A stretch of 64,000 nt of DNA from Parabacteroides sp. (GTDB lineage Bacteria; Bacteroidota; Bacteroidia; Bacteroidales; Tannerellaceae): contig DXVO01000023.1 in assembly GCA_019417325.1 (NCBI GenBank), forward strand, positions 1 through 64,000, in the 5' to 3' direction. The notes beneath the pieces are model-generated. The model was not told the origin of the DNA, made no database searches, and was given only the letters and a program-made list of their open reading frames with translations. The position numbers were made by a program, and so were the translations under genes. Shown in pieces: positions 54,473-63,869 of this stretch; position 1 is the first letter of the stretch, and every line of letters begins with the position of its first letter.

Positions 54473-55246
54473 TTACTGCTTTAAGCTATCCAGCAACTTA
54501 TTTACGGCATCAGCAGGGGTAGATTCACTACCCAATAACTGTACGAATTTACTACCGATTATGGCTCCACAGGAATTAGCAGCTGCCGCTTCATAAGTAG
54601 CTTTGTTGGAAATACCGAACCCAACAAGGCGTGGATTTTGAAGGTTCATTCCGTTAATACGACGGAAATAGGCTTGCTTTTGCTCGTCGAAACTCTGTTG
54701 CGCCCCGGTGGTAGCGGCACTGGATACCATATAAATAAAACCGGAAGTATGTTCGTCTATCAGGCGGATGCGTTCTTCCGAAGTCTCAGGGGTAATAAGC
54801 ATAATTATTTTCAAACCGTACTGTTCCGCCACTTCCTTATAATCCGCCATATAATCGGCAAAAGGCAAGTCGGGAATAATCATTCCTGCCACACCCGATT
54901 CCACACATTGTTCACAAAATGCTTTGAAACCGAATTGCATAACCGGGTTCAGATACCCCATCAGAATAACAGGTATATTTATTTCCGAACGGACGGCTTT
55001 CAATTGCTCGAACAAGAGGTGCAAGGACATTCCATTGCGTAAAGCCTGTGTAGCAGCCGCCTGTATTACCGGACCGTCTGCCATTGGATCGGAAAACGGA
55101 ATACCTACTTCTACCATGTCAATGCCTTTGTCCTGAAGTGCTTTCAGAACAATAGCCGTATCCTCCAGCTTTGGATATCCGGCAGTAAAGTAAACAGACA
55201 AAATGTTACTTTTCTTTGTTTCAAATAAGTTTGTAATGCGATTCAT
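54473..55246 (-). CDS. trpA: Tryptophan synthase alpha subunit
   Basis: A 257-residue TIM-barrel enzyme that cleaves indole-3-glycerol phosphate to indole and passes it to TrpB. Catalytic Glu is in DMVEVGIPFSDPMADGP and Asp in the loop after ILMGYLNPV (PDLPFADY). The phosphate-binding segment LVGFGISNK is present. It is the last gene of trpBEGDCFA, 34 bases after trpF. Confidence 0.96.
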   Translation of the reverse strand: MNRITNLFETKKSNILSVYFTAGYPKLEDTAIVLKALQDKGIDMVEVGIPFSDPMADGPVIQAAATQALRNGMSLHLLFEQLKAVRSEINIPVILMGYLNPVMQFGFKAFCEQCVESGVAGMIIPDLPFADYMADYKEVAEQYGLKIIMLITPETSEERIRLIDEHTSGFIYMVSSAATTGAQQSFDEQKQAYFRRINGMNLQNPRLVGFGISNKATYEAAAANSCGAIIGSKFVQLLGSESTPADAVNKLLDSLKQ

Positions 55247-55280
55247 ATGATGATTGTTTTTTATGTCTAATGATTATTCT

Positions 55281-55928
55281 TTACTTCAAATGAGAAATAA
55301 ACTCCCGTAACTTTCCTACATCTTTCAATCCTGGTTCTATCTCAAAGCCGCTATTCAGGTCGATACCGGCAAAACGGGGATGACTAAAATGACGTACGGC
55401 CTCCAGGCTTTCAGGCGAAATACCTCCGCTTAGCAGAAAAGGCGTATCCCCACGATAGTCTGAAAGGACTGACCAGTCAAAGCTTTTTCCCGAACCGCCG
55501 TAACCACTGCATTTCGTATCGAACAGAAAATAATCGACGCGCCCTTCATAGACTTTCGTTTTCTCCAAATCTTCCCCGGACGATACGGATATGGCTTTAA
55601 TCAATGAAAAACCTCGTTTTTGCAGCGTATGGCAATCCTCCGCCGACTCGTTTCCATGCAATTGCAAATAGTCCAATTGGTAATTGGAAGCTGTTTCCAT
55701 CATCTCCTTGATGGTGGCGTTGACAAAAACACCAACTTTAGCAATTGGCAATTGACAGGTAGCAAGTGACAGTTGCTTCGCGTTGGCGTTTTCTTCTTTC
55801 ACTGTCAACTGATTTGCCAACTTTCTTGGAGATTTATGGTAGAAGATGAAACCTACCCAATCGATACCCAATTCGGATACTTCACGGATATTCTGTGGGT
55901 CGCGCATGCCGCATACTTTGATTAACAT
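55281..55928 (-). CDS. trpF: Phosphoribosylanthranilate isomerase
   Basis: A 215-residue TIM-barrel enzyme for the Amadori rearrangement in tryptophan synthesis. It starts MLIKVCGMRDP, with the catalytic Cys at residue 6; the catalytic Asp lies in FLFDTKCSGYGGSGKSFDW, and LSGGISPESL binds phosphate. Residues about 42-58 contain an unusual insertion (EENANAKQLSLATCQLP) compared with the compact family. It overlaps the trpC stop by 7 bases. Confidence 0.95.
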   Translation of the reverse strand: MLIKVCGMRDPQNIREVSELGIDWVGFIFYHKSPRKLANQLTVKEENANAKQLSLATCQLPIAKVGVFVNATIKEMMETASNYQLDYLQLHGNESAEDCHTLQKRGFSLIKAISVSSGEDLEKTKVYEGRVDYFLFDTKCSGYGGSGKSFDWSVLSDYRGDTPFLLSGGISPESLEAVRHFSHPRFAGIDLNSGFEIEPGLKDVGKLREFISHLK

Positions 55929-56734
55929 GGCAATTCTCCTATAAATGAGGCAAGTGCTTCACCCGGTTGCCCGGTTTTCATAAAAGTCTCCCCTATCAAA
56001 AAACCACGGAAACCGGTTTCACGCAAATTAGTAATTGTACCTGTATCGGATATACCGCTTTCGGAAATAAGCAAAGGTGATAAATTTTGCTCCCCAGTAT
56101 AGGCTTGCAACTTCTCTGCCAACCGGAAGGAATTCGCCACGTCGGTATGGAAAGTTCCAAGATTCCGGTTGTTCACCCCCAACATGTCGATGGCAGGATT
56201 CAGGTATTTCAGTTCCTTCTCGTTATGTATTTCGAGCAGGACTTCCATGCTTAATGTATGTGCCAGCTCTGCCAGTTCCAGACATTTATCAGGTGTCAGA
56301 CAGGCGGCAATCAGCAAAACGGCATCAGCTCCCATCACACGGGCCTGATATAATTGGTATTCATCTATAATAAAATCTTTACGGAGCAAAGGAAGGTTTA
56401 CCATCGAACGGGCACGGCACAAGTCGCTTAACGAACCTCCGAAGAAATCAGTATCTGTCAAGATAGAACATGCTGATGCACCATTCTTTTCATATACAGG
56501 TACCACTTCATCGATAGCGGCACCAGGATGCAACCATCCCTTTGAGGGGCTTTTGCGTTTAAACTCGGCAATAATGCCGGAGGGAGACGAAGCAAGCGAA
56601 GCCCGCATGGAATGGGTGGCACGTTCCAAACGGTCGCCTCCCAATCCCAATAAAGTTTGAAGCTTGACGGCTTGTTTCTGCCGCTCTACCTCTTTTCGTT
56701 TGTTGGCTACTATATCTTGTAGAATATCTTTCAT
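55922..56734 (-). CDS. trpC: Indole-3-glycerol phosphate synthase
   Basis: A 270-residue TIM-barrel enzyme that closes the indole ring. Catalytic Lys is in IIAEFKRKSPSKGWL, a second Lys in LLRKDFIIDEYQ, and Glu in LLISESGIS; LGVNNRNLGTF is the family block. trpC and trpF are separate genes here, not fused as in enterics. It starts 9 bases after trpD. Confidence 0.96.
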   Translation of the reverse strand: MKDILQDIVANKRKEVERQKQAVKLQTLLGLGGDRLERATHSMRASLASSPSGIIAEFKRKSPSKGWLHPGAAIDEVVPVYEKNGASACSILTDTDFFGGSLSDLCRARSMVNLPLLRKDFIIDEYQLYQARVMGADAVLLIAACLTPDKCLELAELAHTLSMEVLLEIHNEKELKYLNPAIDMLGVNNRNLGTFHTDVANSFRLAEKLQAYTGEQNLSPLLISESGISDTGTITNLRETGFRGFLIGETFMKTGQPGEALASFIGELPC

Positions 56735-56743
56735 ACTCGCAAC

Positions 56744-57739
56744 TTAGCTATTCAATTTCAAAAACTTCCTGAATATTTCCAAGGCCTTTCCGCTCTCTAA
56801 AGAAAGACGGGCTTCTTCCAGACATTCGCCTATTTTCTTATCCGGGCATATCACTTGGATAGCAAAAGCGGAATTGGCAATCACACAATTCTTCTGTGCA
56901 TCCGTAGCGCGGTTATTCAGGACATTGTCAAAGATATTCGCAGCTTCGGCTACGGTTTCACCGCCATCAAGTTCTTTTTCAGTTACACGGGAGAATCCGA
57001 GCATTTCGGGCGTATACAGCTTCTCTTTATCCGGCATGGAGACTTTAAAGTCCGATGTCAACGAGATTTCATCAAATCCGTCGAGGCTATGGACGATAGC
57101 AAAGCGAGTCCCGCTTGCCTGATAGGTATAACTGTAAAGGCGTAAAAGTGGCAAATTATATACACCCAACAACTGGTAGGCAGGCATAACCGGGTTTACA
57201 AGCGGTCCAAGCATATTGAAAAAACTCCGGACACCTAAGCTCTTACGTACCGGGGCAACGGCTTTCAATGCCGGATTAAACAAAGGCGCGTGCAGATAGG
57301 CCAGATTGCAAGTCTCCATAGAACGCTTCAACTGGTCGAGGCTGTTTGTAAACTTCACACCGTGTTGTTCCATCACATTACTGGCTCCGCTTACGGAAGT
57401 AGCGCCGTAGTTACCATGTTTCACGACCTGATAGCCGGCACCTGCAACAACGAAGCTGGATGTGGTACTGATATTAAACGTATTCTTACCGTCCCCACCT
57501 GTCCCGACGATATCAATCGGTTTGTATTCGGACAAGTCTACCGGCACACGCATTTCCAAAAGTGCTTCTCTAAAACCGGTCAACTCCTCCACGGAAATAC
57601 TGCGCATCAGGAATACAGTAATCAGACTGGCTATTTGCGAGTCATTATATTTGCCTTCCGCCATATTTTGAAGTATCCGGCGAGCTTCATCTCGTCCTAA
57701 ATACTGGTGCTCAAACAGGCGATATAATATTTCTTTCAT
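56744..57739 (-). CDS. trpD: Anthranilate phosphoribosyltransferase
   Basis: A 331-residue enzyme joining anthranilate to PRPP. The PRPP-binding glycine-rich motif is VGTGGDGKNTFNIST (about 79-93), followed by KHGNYGATSVSGASNVMEQHG and the magnesium/anthranilate region. It is not fused to the TrpG amidotransferase. It lies 43 bases after trpG. Confidence 0.96.
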   Translation of the reverse strand: MKEILYRLFEHQYLGRDEARRILQNMAEGKYNDSQIASLITVFLMRSISVEELTGFREALLEMRVPVDLSEYKPIDIVGTGGDGKNTFNISTTSSFVVAGAGYQVVKHGNYGATSVSGASNVMEQHGVKFTNSLDQLKRSMETCNLAYLHAPLFNPALKAVAPVRKSLGVRSFFNMLGPLVNPVMPAYQLLGVYNLPLLRLYSYTYQASGTRFAIVHSLDGFDEISLTSDFKVSMPDKEKLYTPEMLGFSRVTEKELDGGETVAEAANIFDNVLNNRATDAQKNCVIANSAFAIQVICPDKKIGECLEEARLSLESGKALEIFRKFLKLNS

Positions 57740-57782
57740 TTTCTTTAGCTATTAATTTTATTACTTCGATTCAACAATAGAT

Positions 57783-58349
57783 TTAGCCGCGTATCCAGTT
57801 CTCCAAAATAATTTTTCCCTTTGGGGTAAGGACTGATTCAGGATGGAACTGTATACCTTTTACATCATATTCACGGTGACGGAGTGCCATGATTTGTCCT
57901 TCTTCCGTATCCTCGGCAGTGATTTCAAGACATTCCGGGAAATTCTCCTTAGACACAACCCATGAATGATAACGCCCGGCACGAAACCCAGGTTCAAGAC
58001 CGGCAAATAATGAATCGGATGCTTTGAGACGGATATCCGAACATACTCCATGATGAACTTCCGTCAGGTTGATAAGTCCTGCTCCGAATGCCTGCCCGAT
58101 AGCCTGTTCGCCCAAACAAACACCTAAAATGCTTTTTGTCGGTGCATAGCGTTGTATCAAAGGGAGCAAAATGCCGGCCTCTTCAGGTATGCCGGGACCC
58201 GGCGAAAGCAATATCTTATCAAAACGGTCTACTTCGTCCAATGAGATTTTATCATTACGGTGTACTTCGACATCGGCACCAAGTTCCTTCAGGATATGTA
58301 ATAAATTGTATGTAAAGGAGTCATAATTATCGAATAATAATACTTTCAT
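57783..58349 (-). CDS. trpG: Anthranilate synthase glutamine amidotransferase subunit
   Basis: A 188-residue class I glutamine amidotransferase that feeds ammonia to TrpE. The nucleophile Cys lies in ILGVCLGEQAIG (about residue 78) and His-Glu in IQFHPESV; LLSPGPG forms the oxyanion strand. In many genomes the same protein also serves folate synthesis (PabA); no pab gene is near. It lies 30 bases after trpE. Confidence 0.95.
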   Translation of the reverse strand: MKVLLFDNYDSFTYNLLHILKELGADVEVHRNDKISLDEVDRFDKILLSPGPGIPEEAGILLPLIQRYAPTKSILGVCLGEQAIGQAFGAGLINLTEVHHGVCSDIRLKASDSLFAGLEPGFRAGRYHSWVVSKENFPECLEITAEDTEEGQIMALRHREYDVKGIQFHPESVLTPKGKIILENWIRG

Positions 58350-58379
58350 AAGTCTCTTCTGTTTTTAGTTGGTCAGCAC

Positions 58380-59783
58380 TTAATTTTTCAGTTTCTCGGC
58401 AAGGTCTATCGCTTTCTTCAAAGCACCCAGTTTGTTGTTTACCTCCTGCAATTCGCGCTCATCGTCGCTTCTCGCCACAATTCCCGCTCCTGCTTGATAG
58501 TATAGGACATTACCACGGCTAACGAATGTACGGATAGTGATTGCCTGATTCAAATCTCCGTCAAAACCGATAAATCCGATACATCCTCCGTATGCACCAC
58601 GGTTATGCTTCTCAATCTCTGTAATCAGTTGCATGGCACGCACTTTCGGGGCACCGCTCAGGGTTCCTGCCGGGAAGGTGTCGATATAAGTCTTTATGGG
58701 ATTACTTTCAGGATTGATTTCACCGCTTACGCGGGATACGAGATGGATAACGTGGCTGTAGTATTGTACTTCTTTATAAAAATCGACCTGTACATGATAA
58801 GCATTGCGACTAAGGTCGTTGCGCGCCAAATCAACCAGCATGACGTGTTCGGCATTTTCTTTCGGGTCGGCAAGCAATGCTTCGGTCCTTTGTTTATCTA
58901 AAGCGACATCTCCGGTACGGAAAGCGGTTCCGGCTATAGGGTCTATGCTTGCATGGCCATTGGTAACTTTACAGTGTGTCTCAGGTGAAGAGCCAAAGAT
59001 ACGGAAACCGCCAAAGTCGAAATAGAACAGATAGGGTGACGGATTGATGCTGCGTAAAGCGCGATAAACTTTAAAGTCGTCACCCTGGAACGGCTGCTCG
59101 AAACGGCGGCTTAATACGATCTGGAATACATCCCCGCGCATGCAATGACGGATTCCTTCACGAACGGAAGCCCTATATTCTTCATCCGTGATAGGAGATG
59201 TTTCCGGTCCGGATACCTGAAAATTGTAAGAGGCATAATTCCGGTTCTCTATGAGTGACTCCATTTCCTGTAGATTGGAAGGTTCGCCGGGGCGCAATAG
59301 CTCAATCAGGGTCAACTCGTTTTTAAAATGATTGAATACTAGGAGATACTTATATAATATGTATAACATATCGGGAGCATCATTCTCTTCATGGTGTGCC
59401 TCCATGACAGGTATATGCTCGAAGTAACGGACAGCATCGAAAGCGGTATAGCCGAATAAACCGCATGCTTTCTTATCAGCCCCTTCAATATTGAAACGTG
59501 AAAGGAAGGCATTCATGGCTTCCGCCACATTATATTGCTCTGTCAGGGAAGTGACTTCCTTTGTCCCGTCAGGATATTGGGCTGTACACTCGCCATTATT
59601 AATACCGATACTTGCCAACGGGCAGAGTGCGATATAAGAAAGACTGTTCTCATTCCCGTGAAAATCGGAGCTTTCCAATAAGGCTGACTCCGGATAAATA
59701 TCCCGTACCTTCAAATAGATACTTACAGGGGTATGAAGATCGCCAAGGACCTTTTTACTTATTGTCTTAAATGAATAATTCAT
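58380..59783 (-). CDS. trpE: Anthranilate synthase component I
   Basis: A 467-residue chorismate-utilising enzyme. The ATG at 59783 is chosen because it lies 10 bases after the trpB stop; an in-frame ATG at 59840 lies inside trpB. The feedback site motif near the N-terminus appears as LLESSDFHGNENSLSYI. Catalytic blocks are PYLFYFDFGGFRIFGSSPE, IDPIAGTAFRTGD, LVDLARNDLSR and GTLSGAPKVRAMQLI. Its presence as the second gene after trpB is characteristic of Bacteroidales. Confidence 0.96.
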   Translation of the reverse strand: MNYSFKTISKKVLGDLHTPVSIYLKVRDIYPESALLESSDFHGNENSLSYIALCPLASIGINNGECTAQYPDGTKEVTSLTEQYNVAEAMNAFLSRFNIEGADKKACGLFGYTAFDAVRYFEHIPVMEAHHEENDAPDMLYILYKYLLVFNHFKNELTLIELLRPGEPSNLQEMESLIENRNYASYNFQVSGPETSPITDEEYRASVREGIRHCMRGDVFQIVLSRRFEQPFQGDDFKVYRALRSINPSPYLFYFDFGGFRIFGSSPETHCKVTNGHASIDPIAGTAFRTGDVALDKQRTEALLADPKENAEHVMLVDLARNDLSRNAYHVQVDFYKEVQYYSHVIHLVSRVSGEINPESNPIKTYIDTFPAGTLSGAPKVRAMQLITEIEKHNRGAYGGCIGFIGFDGDLNQAITIRTFVSRGNVLYYQAGAGIVARSDDERELQEVNNKLGALKKAIDLAEKLKN

Positions 59784-59793
59784 ATCCGGTCTA

Positions 59794-60978
59794 TTATTTG
59801 TTTTTATAGTTAATATAAGTATCCATGTCTTTATCGCCACGTCCGGAGACGGTAAGTACCACCACCTCTTCCGGTTTAAAATTCACTTTCGGCAAAGCTC
59901 CCAAAGCGTGCGAACTTTCCAGTGCCGGGATTATTCCTTCCAGGCGGGTCAGTTCAAATGCAGCATCCAGGGCTTCGTCATCATCCACTGCAAGGATCGT
60001 GGCACGATGGCTCACCGAAAGATTTGCATGAATCGGACCGATTCCAGGATAATCCAAACCAGCCGAAACAGAATAAGGTTCCTCTATTTGTCCATCTTCA
60101 TCCTGCATAACCAAAGTACGGGAACCGTGGATTATACCTTTCTTGCCTAACTGTATGGTAGCTGCGCTCATTCCGGAGTGAATACCTTTGCCTCCGGCTT
60201 CGGCAAGTACGAGTTTTACCCGTTCATCATCAATGTAATGATAGATTGTTCCGGCAGCGTTGCTACCTCCGCCTACACAGGCTATCAGATAATCGGGATA
60301 ATCGCGTCCCTCCTGCTCTTTCAATTGCTTCTTTATTTCTTCACTGATAACAGATTGCAGACGTGCTACCATATCGGGATAAGGATGAGGGCCCACTGTC
60401 GAACCTATGATATAATAAGTATCGGACGGATGACAACACCAGTCGCGGATTGCTTCATTCGTGGCATCCTTCAAGGTCATATTTCCGGATGTAACAGGAA
60501 CGACTGTCGCCCCAAGCATCTCCATTTTCTGGACATTAGCATGCTGACGTTCCACATCCGTTTTGCCCATGTAAACAATACATTCCATATTCATCAGGGC
60601 ACAAACGGTAGCTGTAGCTACCCCATGCTGTCCGGCGCCAGTCTCTGCGATAATACGCTTCTTTCCCATACGGCGTGCCAGCAGAATTTGTCCGATTGTG
60701 TTATTGATTTTATGGGCACCGGTATGGTTCAGGTCTTCCCGTTTCAGATAAATCTTACAACCATACTTTTTGCTCAGGCGTTTAGCCAAATAGAGAGGTG
60801 AAGGGCGACCTACATAGTCACGAAGTAATTGTTCATACTCTGCTTTAAAACTTTCGCTTTCCAGAACTTCCAGATAGGCTTTCTGTAAGTCTTCCACACA
60901 TTGGTGAAGAATTTCAGGTACATAAGCGCCTCCGAATTCACCATAATAACCGTTTTTGTCTACTAAATACGTTTTCAT
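59794..60978 (-). CDS. trpB: Tryptophan synthase beta subunit
   Basis: A 394-residue PLP enzyme condensing indole with serine. The PLP lysine lies in LNHTGAHKINNTIGQ (about 87-101), GGGSNAAG binds phosphate, and ETGAGQHGVAT is the family block. It is the first gene of the trp operon, preceded by a leader peptide and attenuator (61010-61145). The usual length supports the ATG at 60978. Confidence 0.97.
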   Translation of the reverse strand: MKTYLVDKNGYYGEFGGAYVPEILHQCVEDLQKAYLEVLESESFKAEYEQLLRDYVGRPSPLYLAKRLSKKYGCKIYLKREDLNHTGAHKINNTIGQILLARRMGKKRIIAETGAGQHGVATATVCALMNMECIVYMGKTDVERQHANVQKMEMLGATVVPVTSGNMTLKDATNEAIRDWCCHPSDTYYIIGSTVGPHPYPDMVARLQSVISEEIKKQLKEQEGRDYPDYLIACVGGGSNAAGTIYHYIDDERVKLVLAEAGGKGIHSGMSAATIQLGKKGIIHGSRTLVMQDEDGQIEEPYSVSAGLDYPGIGPIHANLSVSHRATILAVDDDEALDAAFELTRLEGIIPALESSHALGALPKVNFKPEEVVVLTVSGRGDKDMDTYINYKNK

Positions 60979-61007
60979 CTTATCTATTATTGTTTGTTTT
61001 TCCGCAA

Positions 61008-61044
61008 TAAAAAAAGGCCTGCCGCAAGTGCGACAGACCTTTTT
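61008..61044 (-). terminator. trp attenuator
   Basis: In minus-strand RNA the arms 61044..61030 and 61025..61011 form 15 pairs, two of them G-U, with a 4-base loop, followed by a U run into UUUUUUUAUU. It ends 30 bases before the trpB ATG and 41 bases after the leader-peptide stop, the classical place for an intrinsic attenuator. Confidence 0.9.
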
Positions 61045-61085
61045 ACTATATTTTCATTTATTATATACACACAGGACTGCTTTCC

Positions 61086-61145
61086 CTACGACCTTTTGAG
61101 TTGTATGAAGCGCCACCAATATGTATTTACTATAAATGTTCTCAT
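61086..61145 (-). CDS. trpL: trp leader peptide with tandem tryptophan codons
   Basis: A 19-residue ORF, MRTFIVNTYWWRFIQLKRS, ending at TAG (61088..61086). Two adjacent TGG codons occupy positions 10 and 11. Its ATG lies about 17 bases after the predicted transcription start, and the attenuator hairpin begins 41 bases after its stop. This matches classical attenuation: ribosomes stalled at the Trp codons when Trp-tRNA is scarce would favour readthrough into trpB. The alternative antiterminator pairing was not worked out. Confidence 0.85.
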   Translation of the reverse strand: MRTFIVNTYWWRFIQLKRS

Positions 61146-61168
61146 CACTGTTTTTGTTATTACGTCGG

Positions 61169-61199
61169 CAAATATAGATATTCTCTCACTATTTGCAAA
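61169..61199 (-). promoter_or_regulatory. trp operon promoter
   Basis: On the minus strand TTTG (61199..61196) is followed after exactly 19 bases by TATATTTG (61176..61169), a textbook Bacteroides -33/-7 pair. Transcription would start near 61162. Confidence 0.88.
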
Positions 61200-61240
61200 T
61201 AAAAACGGTATTTTTTTATAAGAATTTTGTATCCTACGGA

Positions 61241-62566
61241 TTATTTCCCTACGTTATTATAAGGAACAGTCCAGCTCTTGTTTAAAAATTCACTAGGTCC
61301 ATAGATATTAAAATCTTTCTTGTACGTGCTTGAATTGTTAAATGCGCCTAATCGTAAATCAACAAATCCGGCAACATATGCTGCAGCTTTAAGAGATATA
61401 CCCAGTTCGCCCTTACCGTTGTCAGCCGGAGTCTTAACATATGCATTTACATCAGCTGTAGCATAGCTATCCAATTCTGTTTCTCCGACTAAGAATCCGA
61501 GCAAATTCAATTTCACACTTGGAACAATACCAATTCTGCTCTGAACTTCAAGAGGAGAGCTAACTCCGGATACTTCAAATTTAAATTCAGGTTTTGCTGA
61601 TGCAACCTTGCTCCAGTTGCCAGTATAATATGCACCGGCTTTGAATTCAGTGTTCATACCTAAATCGATATTCAAATCAGCAGAAGCATTTGCTTTCACA
61701 TAACCGCTAAATTTAACGCTTGGAGTAAACTCAACAACCAGAGGAATACCTGCGATTTTATAAACAGCCCAATATTTTTCTGTATTGATCGTTGTTTTAA
61801 ACTCTTTATTAAAATCGTATTCTTTATCCAGATTATATTTAACATTCACCGGAGCATTTGCATTGATATAACCTTGCATAGACACTTCAAACTTTTTAAG
61901 TTTAAACCAGCTAATCTGTACATTCAGTATGGTTGTAATCTTTGATTTTACCAATCCGTTAGTTACTGAAATTGCAGATTGTTTGTCTGAACTTAAAGGA
62001 ATTGAGAAACTAAAAGGATACTCGAATGAATTATCCCAAGATGCACGTGTTGCAGGCGTATTGGTATATATTACATCTTCACCGTTTTCATTCTGACCGA
62101 TAATTCTAACAGGATATACAATACCACCTGTATGTGAGTCACTTTTTGTTTCCGAACCATTTTCTCCCAATTGATTCAAGCTCAAATCCACATCAAGATT
62201 TTCAAATACTGAATTAATTGTCTCTTTTTTAATTTCCACTACGTAAGAGTTACCTTCTTCCTTTATTGAAAGAATTTCACCGATAAGAGCATCTTTAGGT
62301 GATGTAAAAGCAGTAATTGTATTACCCACTTTAAAATTAGCAGCTTGTGCACTGTTTTCAACGATGCTTTTGTTAATAACTAATTGATTTCCGTTTGAAG
62401 AAGAAACGGTCAATTTTGAATAATCGGCATGATCATCCCCTTGTAAAGAAATGATAGCCTCTGATTTCACTTTTGCCTCAGAGTTGCTGTCTTGATTTAA
62501 ATCGTGAGTCTTTTCACATCCGGTTACCAATAAAATGGTAGCCACTGAAATAATTAACATTCTCAT
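61241..62566 (-). CDS. Lipoprotein of unknown function
   Basis: A 441-residue lipoprotein (LLVTGC, Cys at 17), not recognised. Residues 20-45 are polar and low in complexity (DLNQDSNSEAKVKSE). An internal segment (about 75-120) looks like a beta-rich domain of DUF type (VGNTITAFTSPKDALIGEILSIKEEGNSYVVE). The rest is long alternating beta sequence (VNVKYNLDKEYDFN, FTPSVKFSGYVKANASADLNIDLGMN, GELGISLKAAAYVAGFVDLRLGAF), like a beta-solenoid or elongated beta sandwich. It stands alone, 198 bases from the asparaginase gene; no terminator is evident before the trp promoter 42 bases downstream. Confidence 0.8.
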   Translation of the reverse strand: MRMLIISVATILLVTGCEKTHDLNQDSNSEAKVKSEAIISLQGDDHADYSKLTVSSSNGNQLVINKSIVENSAQAANFKVGNTITAFTSPKDALIGEILSIKEEGNSYVVEIKKETINSVFENLDVDLSLNQLGENGSETKSDSHTGGIVYPVRIIGQNENGEDVIYTNTPATRASWDNSFEYPFSFSIPLSSDKQSAISVTNGLVKSKITTILNVQISWFKLKKFEVSMQGYINANAPVNVKYNLDKEYDFNKEFKTTINTEKYWAVYKIAGIPLVVEFTPSVKFSGYVKANASADLNIDLGMNTEFKAGAYYTGNWSKVASAKPEFKFEVSGVSSPLEVQSRIGIVPSVKLNLLGFLVGETELDSYATADVNAYVKTPADNGKGELGISLKAAAYVAGFVDLRLGAFNNSSTYKKDFNIYGPSEFLNKSWTVPYNNVGK

Positions 62567-62725
62567 TTTCTAAAGTTGTTAGGATTAATAATTATAAAAT
62601 ATATCTGTTTATAAAACAAAAAACTATGGTTAAAGTCTTTATATAAAATTTATACAACATACCTTACGAATGGTATTCTTCCGCAAAAGTCCGCAAAAGA
62701 TATTTAATGCACAAACTGTTTAACA

Positions 62726-62752
62726 TTAAATAACTACAACACAGTTATTTAA
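62726..62752. terminator. AT-rich hairpin after the asparaginase gene
   Basis: TTAAATAACT (62726-62735) pairs perfectly with AGTTATTTAA (62743-62752) around a 7-base loop, 13 bases past the asparaginase stop codon. The stem is AT-rich with only a weak T tail, so termination would be inefficient. Confidence 0.4.
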
Positions 62753-62764
62753 CAATTCTCAGTC

Positions 62765-63811
62765 CTAATCGTTAACGGTGATTTCTCCTATCAATGAACA
62801 ACCCATGTGTTCCTTCACCTGCGTTGAATTCATGCCACAGCCAAACAGGAACATTAGCTTAGTCAAAGCACATTCTGTCGTACTGTCGTATCCGCTTATT
62901 ACACCGGCATCCAACAGCCAGCGCCCCGTTTCATACCGATGCATTTCAACGCTTCCGGCACGGCATTGGGTAACATTCACAATGACAATATCACGTTCCA
63001 CCGCATTTTTCAGAATATTAAGGAACCATTCGTCACCTGGTGCGTTTCCACTTCCAAAAGTTTCCATTACAACCCCTTTCAAACCAGGAATATTTAAAAT
63101 GCTTTCCACTACCTGTGGAGGGATACCCGGAAAAATTTTCAGGATAGCAATATTACGATCAAGCAGATAGTGAGGTTTTAAAGGTTTACGGGCTACCGGA
63201 TGATAAATCTGTGTATTATCATACCGGATTGAAATACCAGCATGGGCCAAAGAGGGATAATTATAGGAATGAAATGCATTAAAATTATCCGCACTGGTTT
63301 TACAGGTACGGTTTCCTCTTAACAAATCATTTTCAAAAAAAATACAAACTTCTGGTACTACTGGCATGCCGTTCTCACGGGCAGCAGCTATCTCTATAGC
63401 TGTTATCAAGTTCTCCTTGCCGTCCGTACGGAGCATACCTATGGGCAATTGGGAACCCGTAAGGATGACCGGCTTATCCAGATTTTCAAGCATAAAACTC
63501 AGGGCTGAAGCGGTAAATGCCATCGTATCCGTTCCGTGCAATACGACAAAACCATCATAACGATGATAATTATCGGCAATCACCCGGACTATATCCGTCC
63601 ATGATTCCGGTCCCATCGACGAAGAATCCAGTGGCGGATCAAACTGTATGGAATCTATCGTATGTCCCAACTCCTTTAATTCAGGAACATGTTCTTCCAA
63701 ATGTTGGAAATTAAAAGCTTCCAATGCGCCCGTTTCCTTGTTTTCTATCATACCGATAGTTCCACCTGTATATATCAATAAAATTGATGCCTTTGTATTA
63801 GGATGATTCAT
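62765..63811 (-). CDS. ansA: Type I (cytoplasmic) L-asparaginase
   Basis: A 348-residue enzyme hydrolysing asparagine to aspartate and ammonia. The two catalytic threonines lie in LIYTGGTIGM (about residues 14-23) and VVLHGTDTMAFTASAL; the SSxMGPESW block binds substrate (SSSMGPESW). There is no signal peptide, so the type I assignment fits. The C-terminal part (GVVMETFGSGNAP, GYDSTTECALTKLMFLFG) corresponds to the allosteric/second domain. Confidence 0.95.
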   Translation of the reverse strand: MNHPNTKASILLIYTGGTIGMIENKETGALEAFNFQHLEEHVPELKELGHTIDSIQFDPPLDSSSMGPESWTDIVRVIADNYHRYDGFVVLHGTDTMAFTASALSFMLENLDKPVILTGSQLPIGMLRTDGKENLITAIEIAAARENGMPVVPEVCIFFENDLLRGNRTCKTSADNFNAFHSYNYPSLAHAGISIRYDNTQIYHPVARKPLKPHYLLDRNIAILKIFPGIPPQVVESILNIPGLKGVVMETFGSGNAPGDEWFLNILKNAVERDIVIVNVTQCRAGSVEMHRYETGRWLLDAGVISGYDSTTECALTKLMFLFGCGMNSTQVKEHMGCSLIGEITVND

Positions 63812-63838
63812 GTTGCCATCTACGGTTTATATTTCTTG

Positions 63839-63869
63839 CAAATATAAGAAAATATCATTTTGAAATAAA
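63839..63869 (-). promoter_or_regulatory. Promoter of the asparaginase gene
   Basis: TATATTTG on the minus strand (63846..63839) is an exact TAnnTTTG; 19 bases upstream lies TTTA (63869..63866), one mismatch from TTTG. The -7 element is 27 bases before the ATG. Confidence 0.65.
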
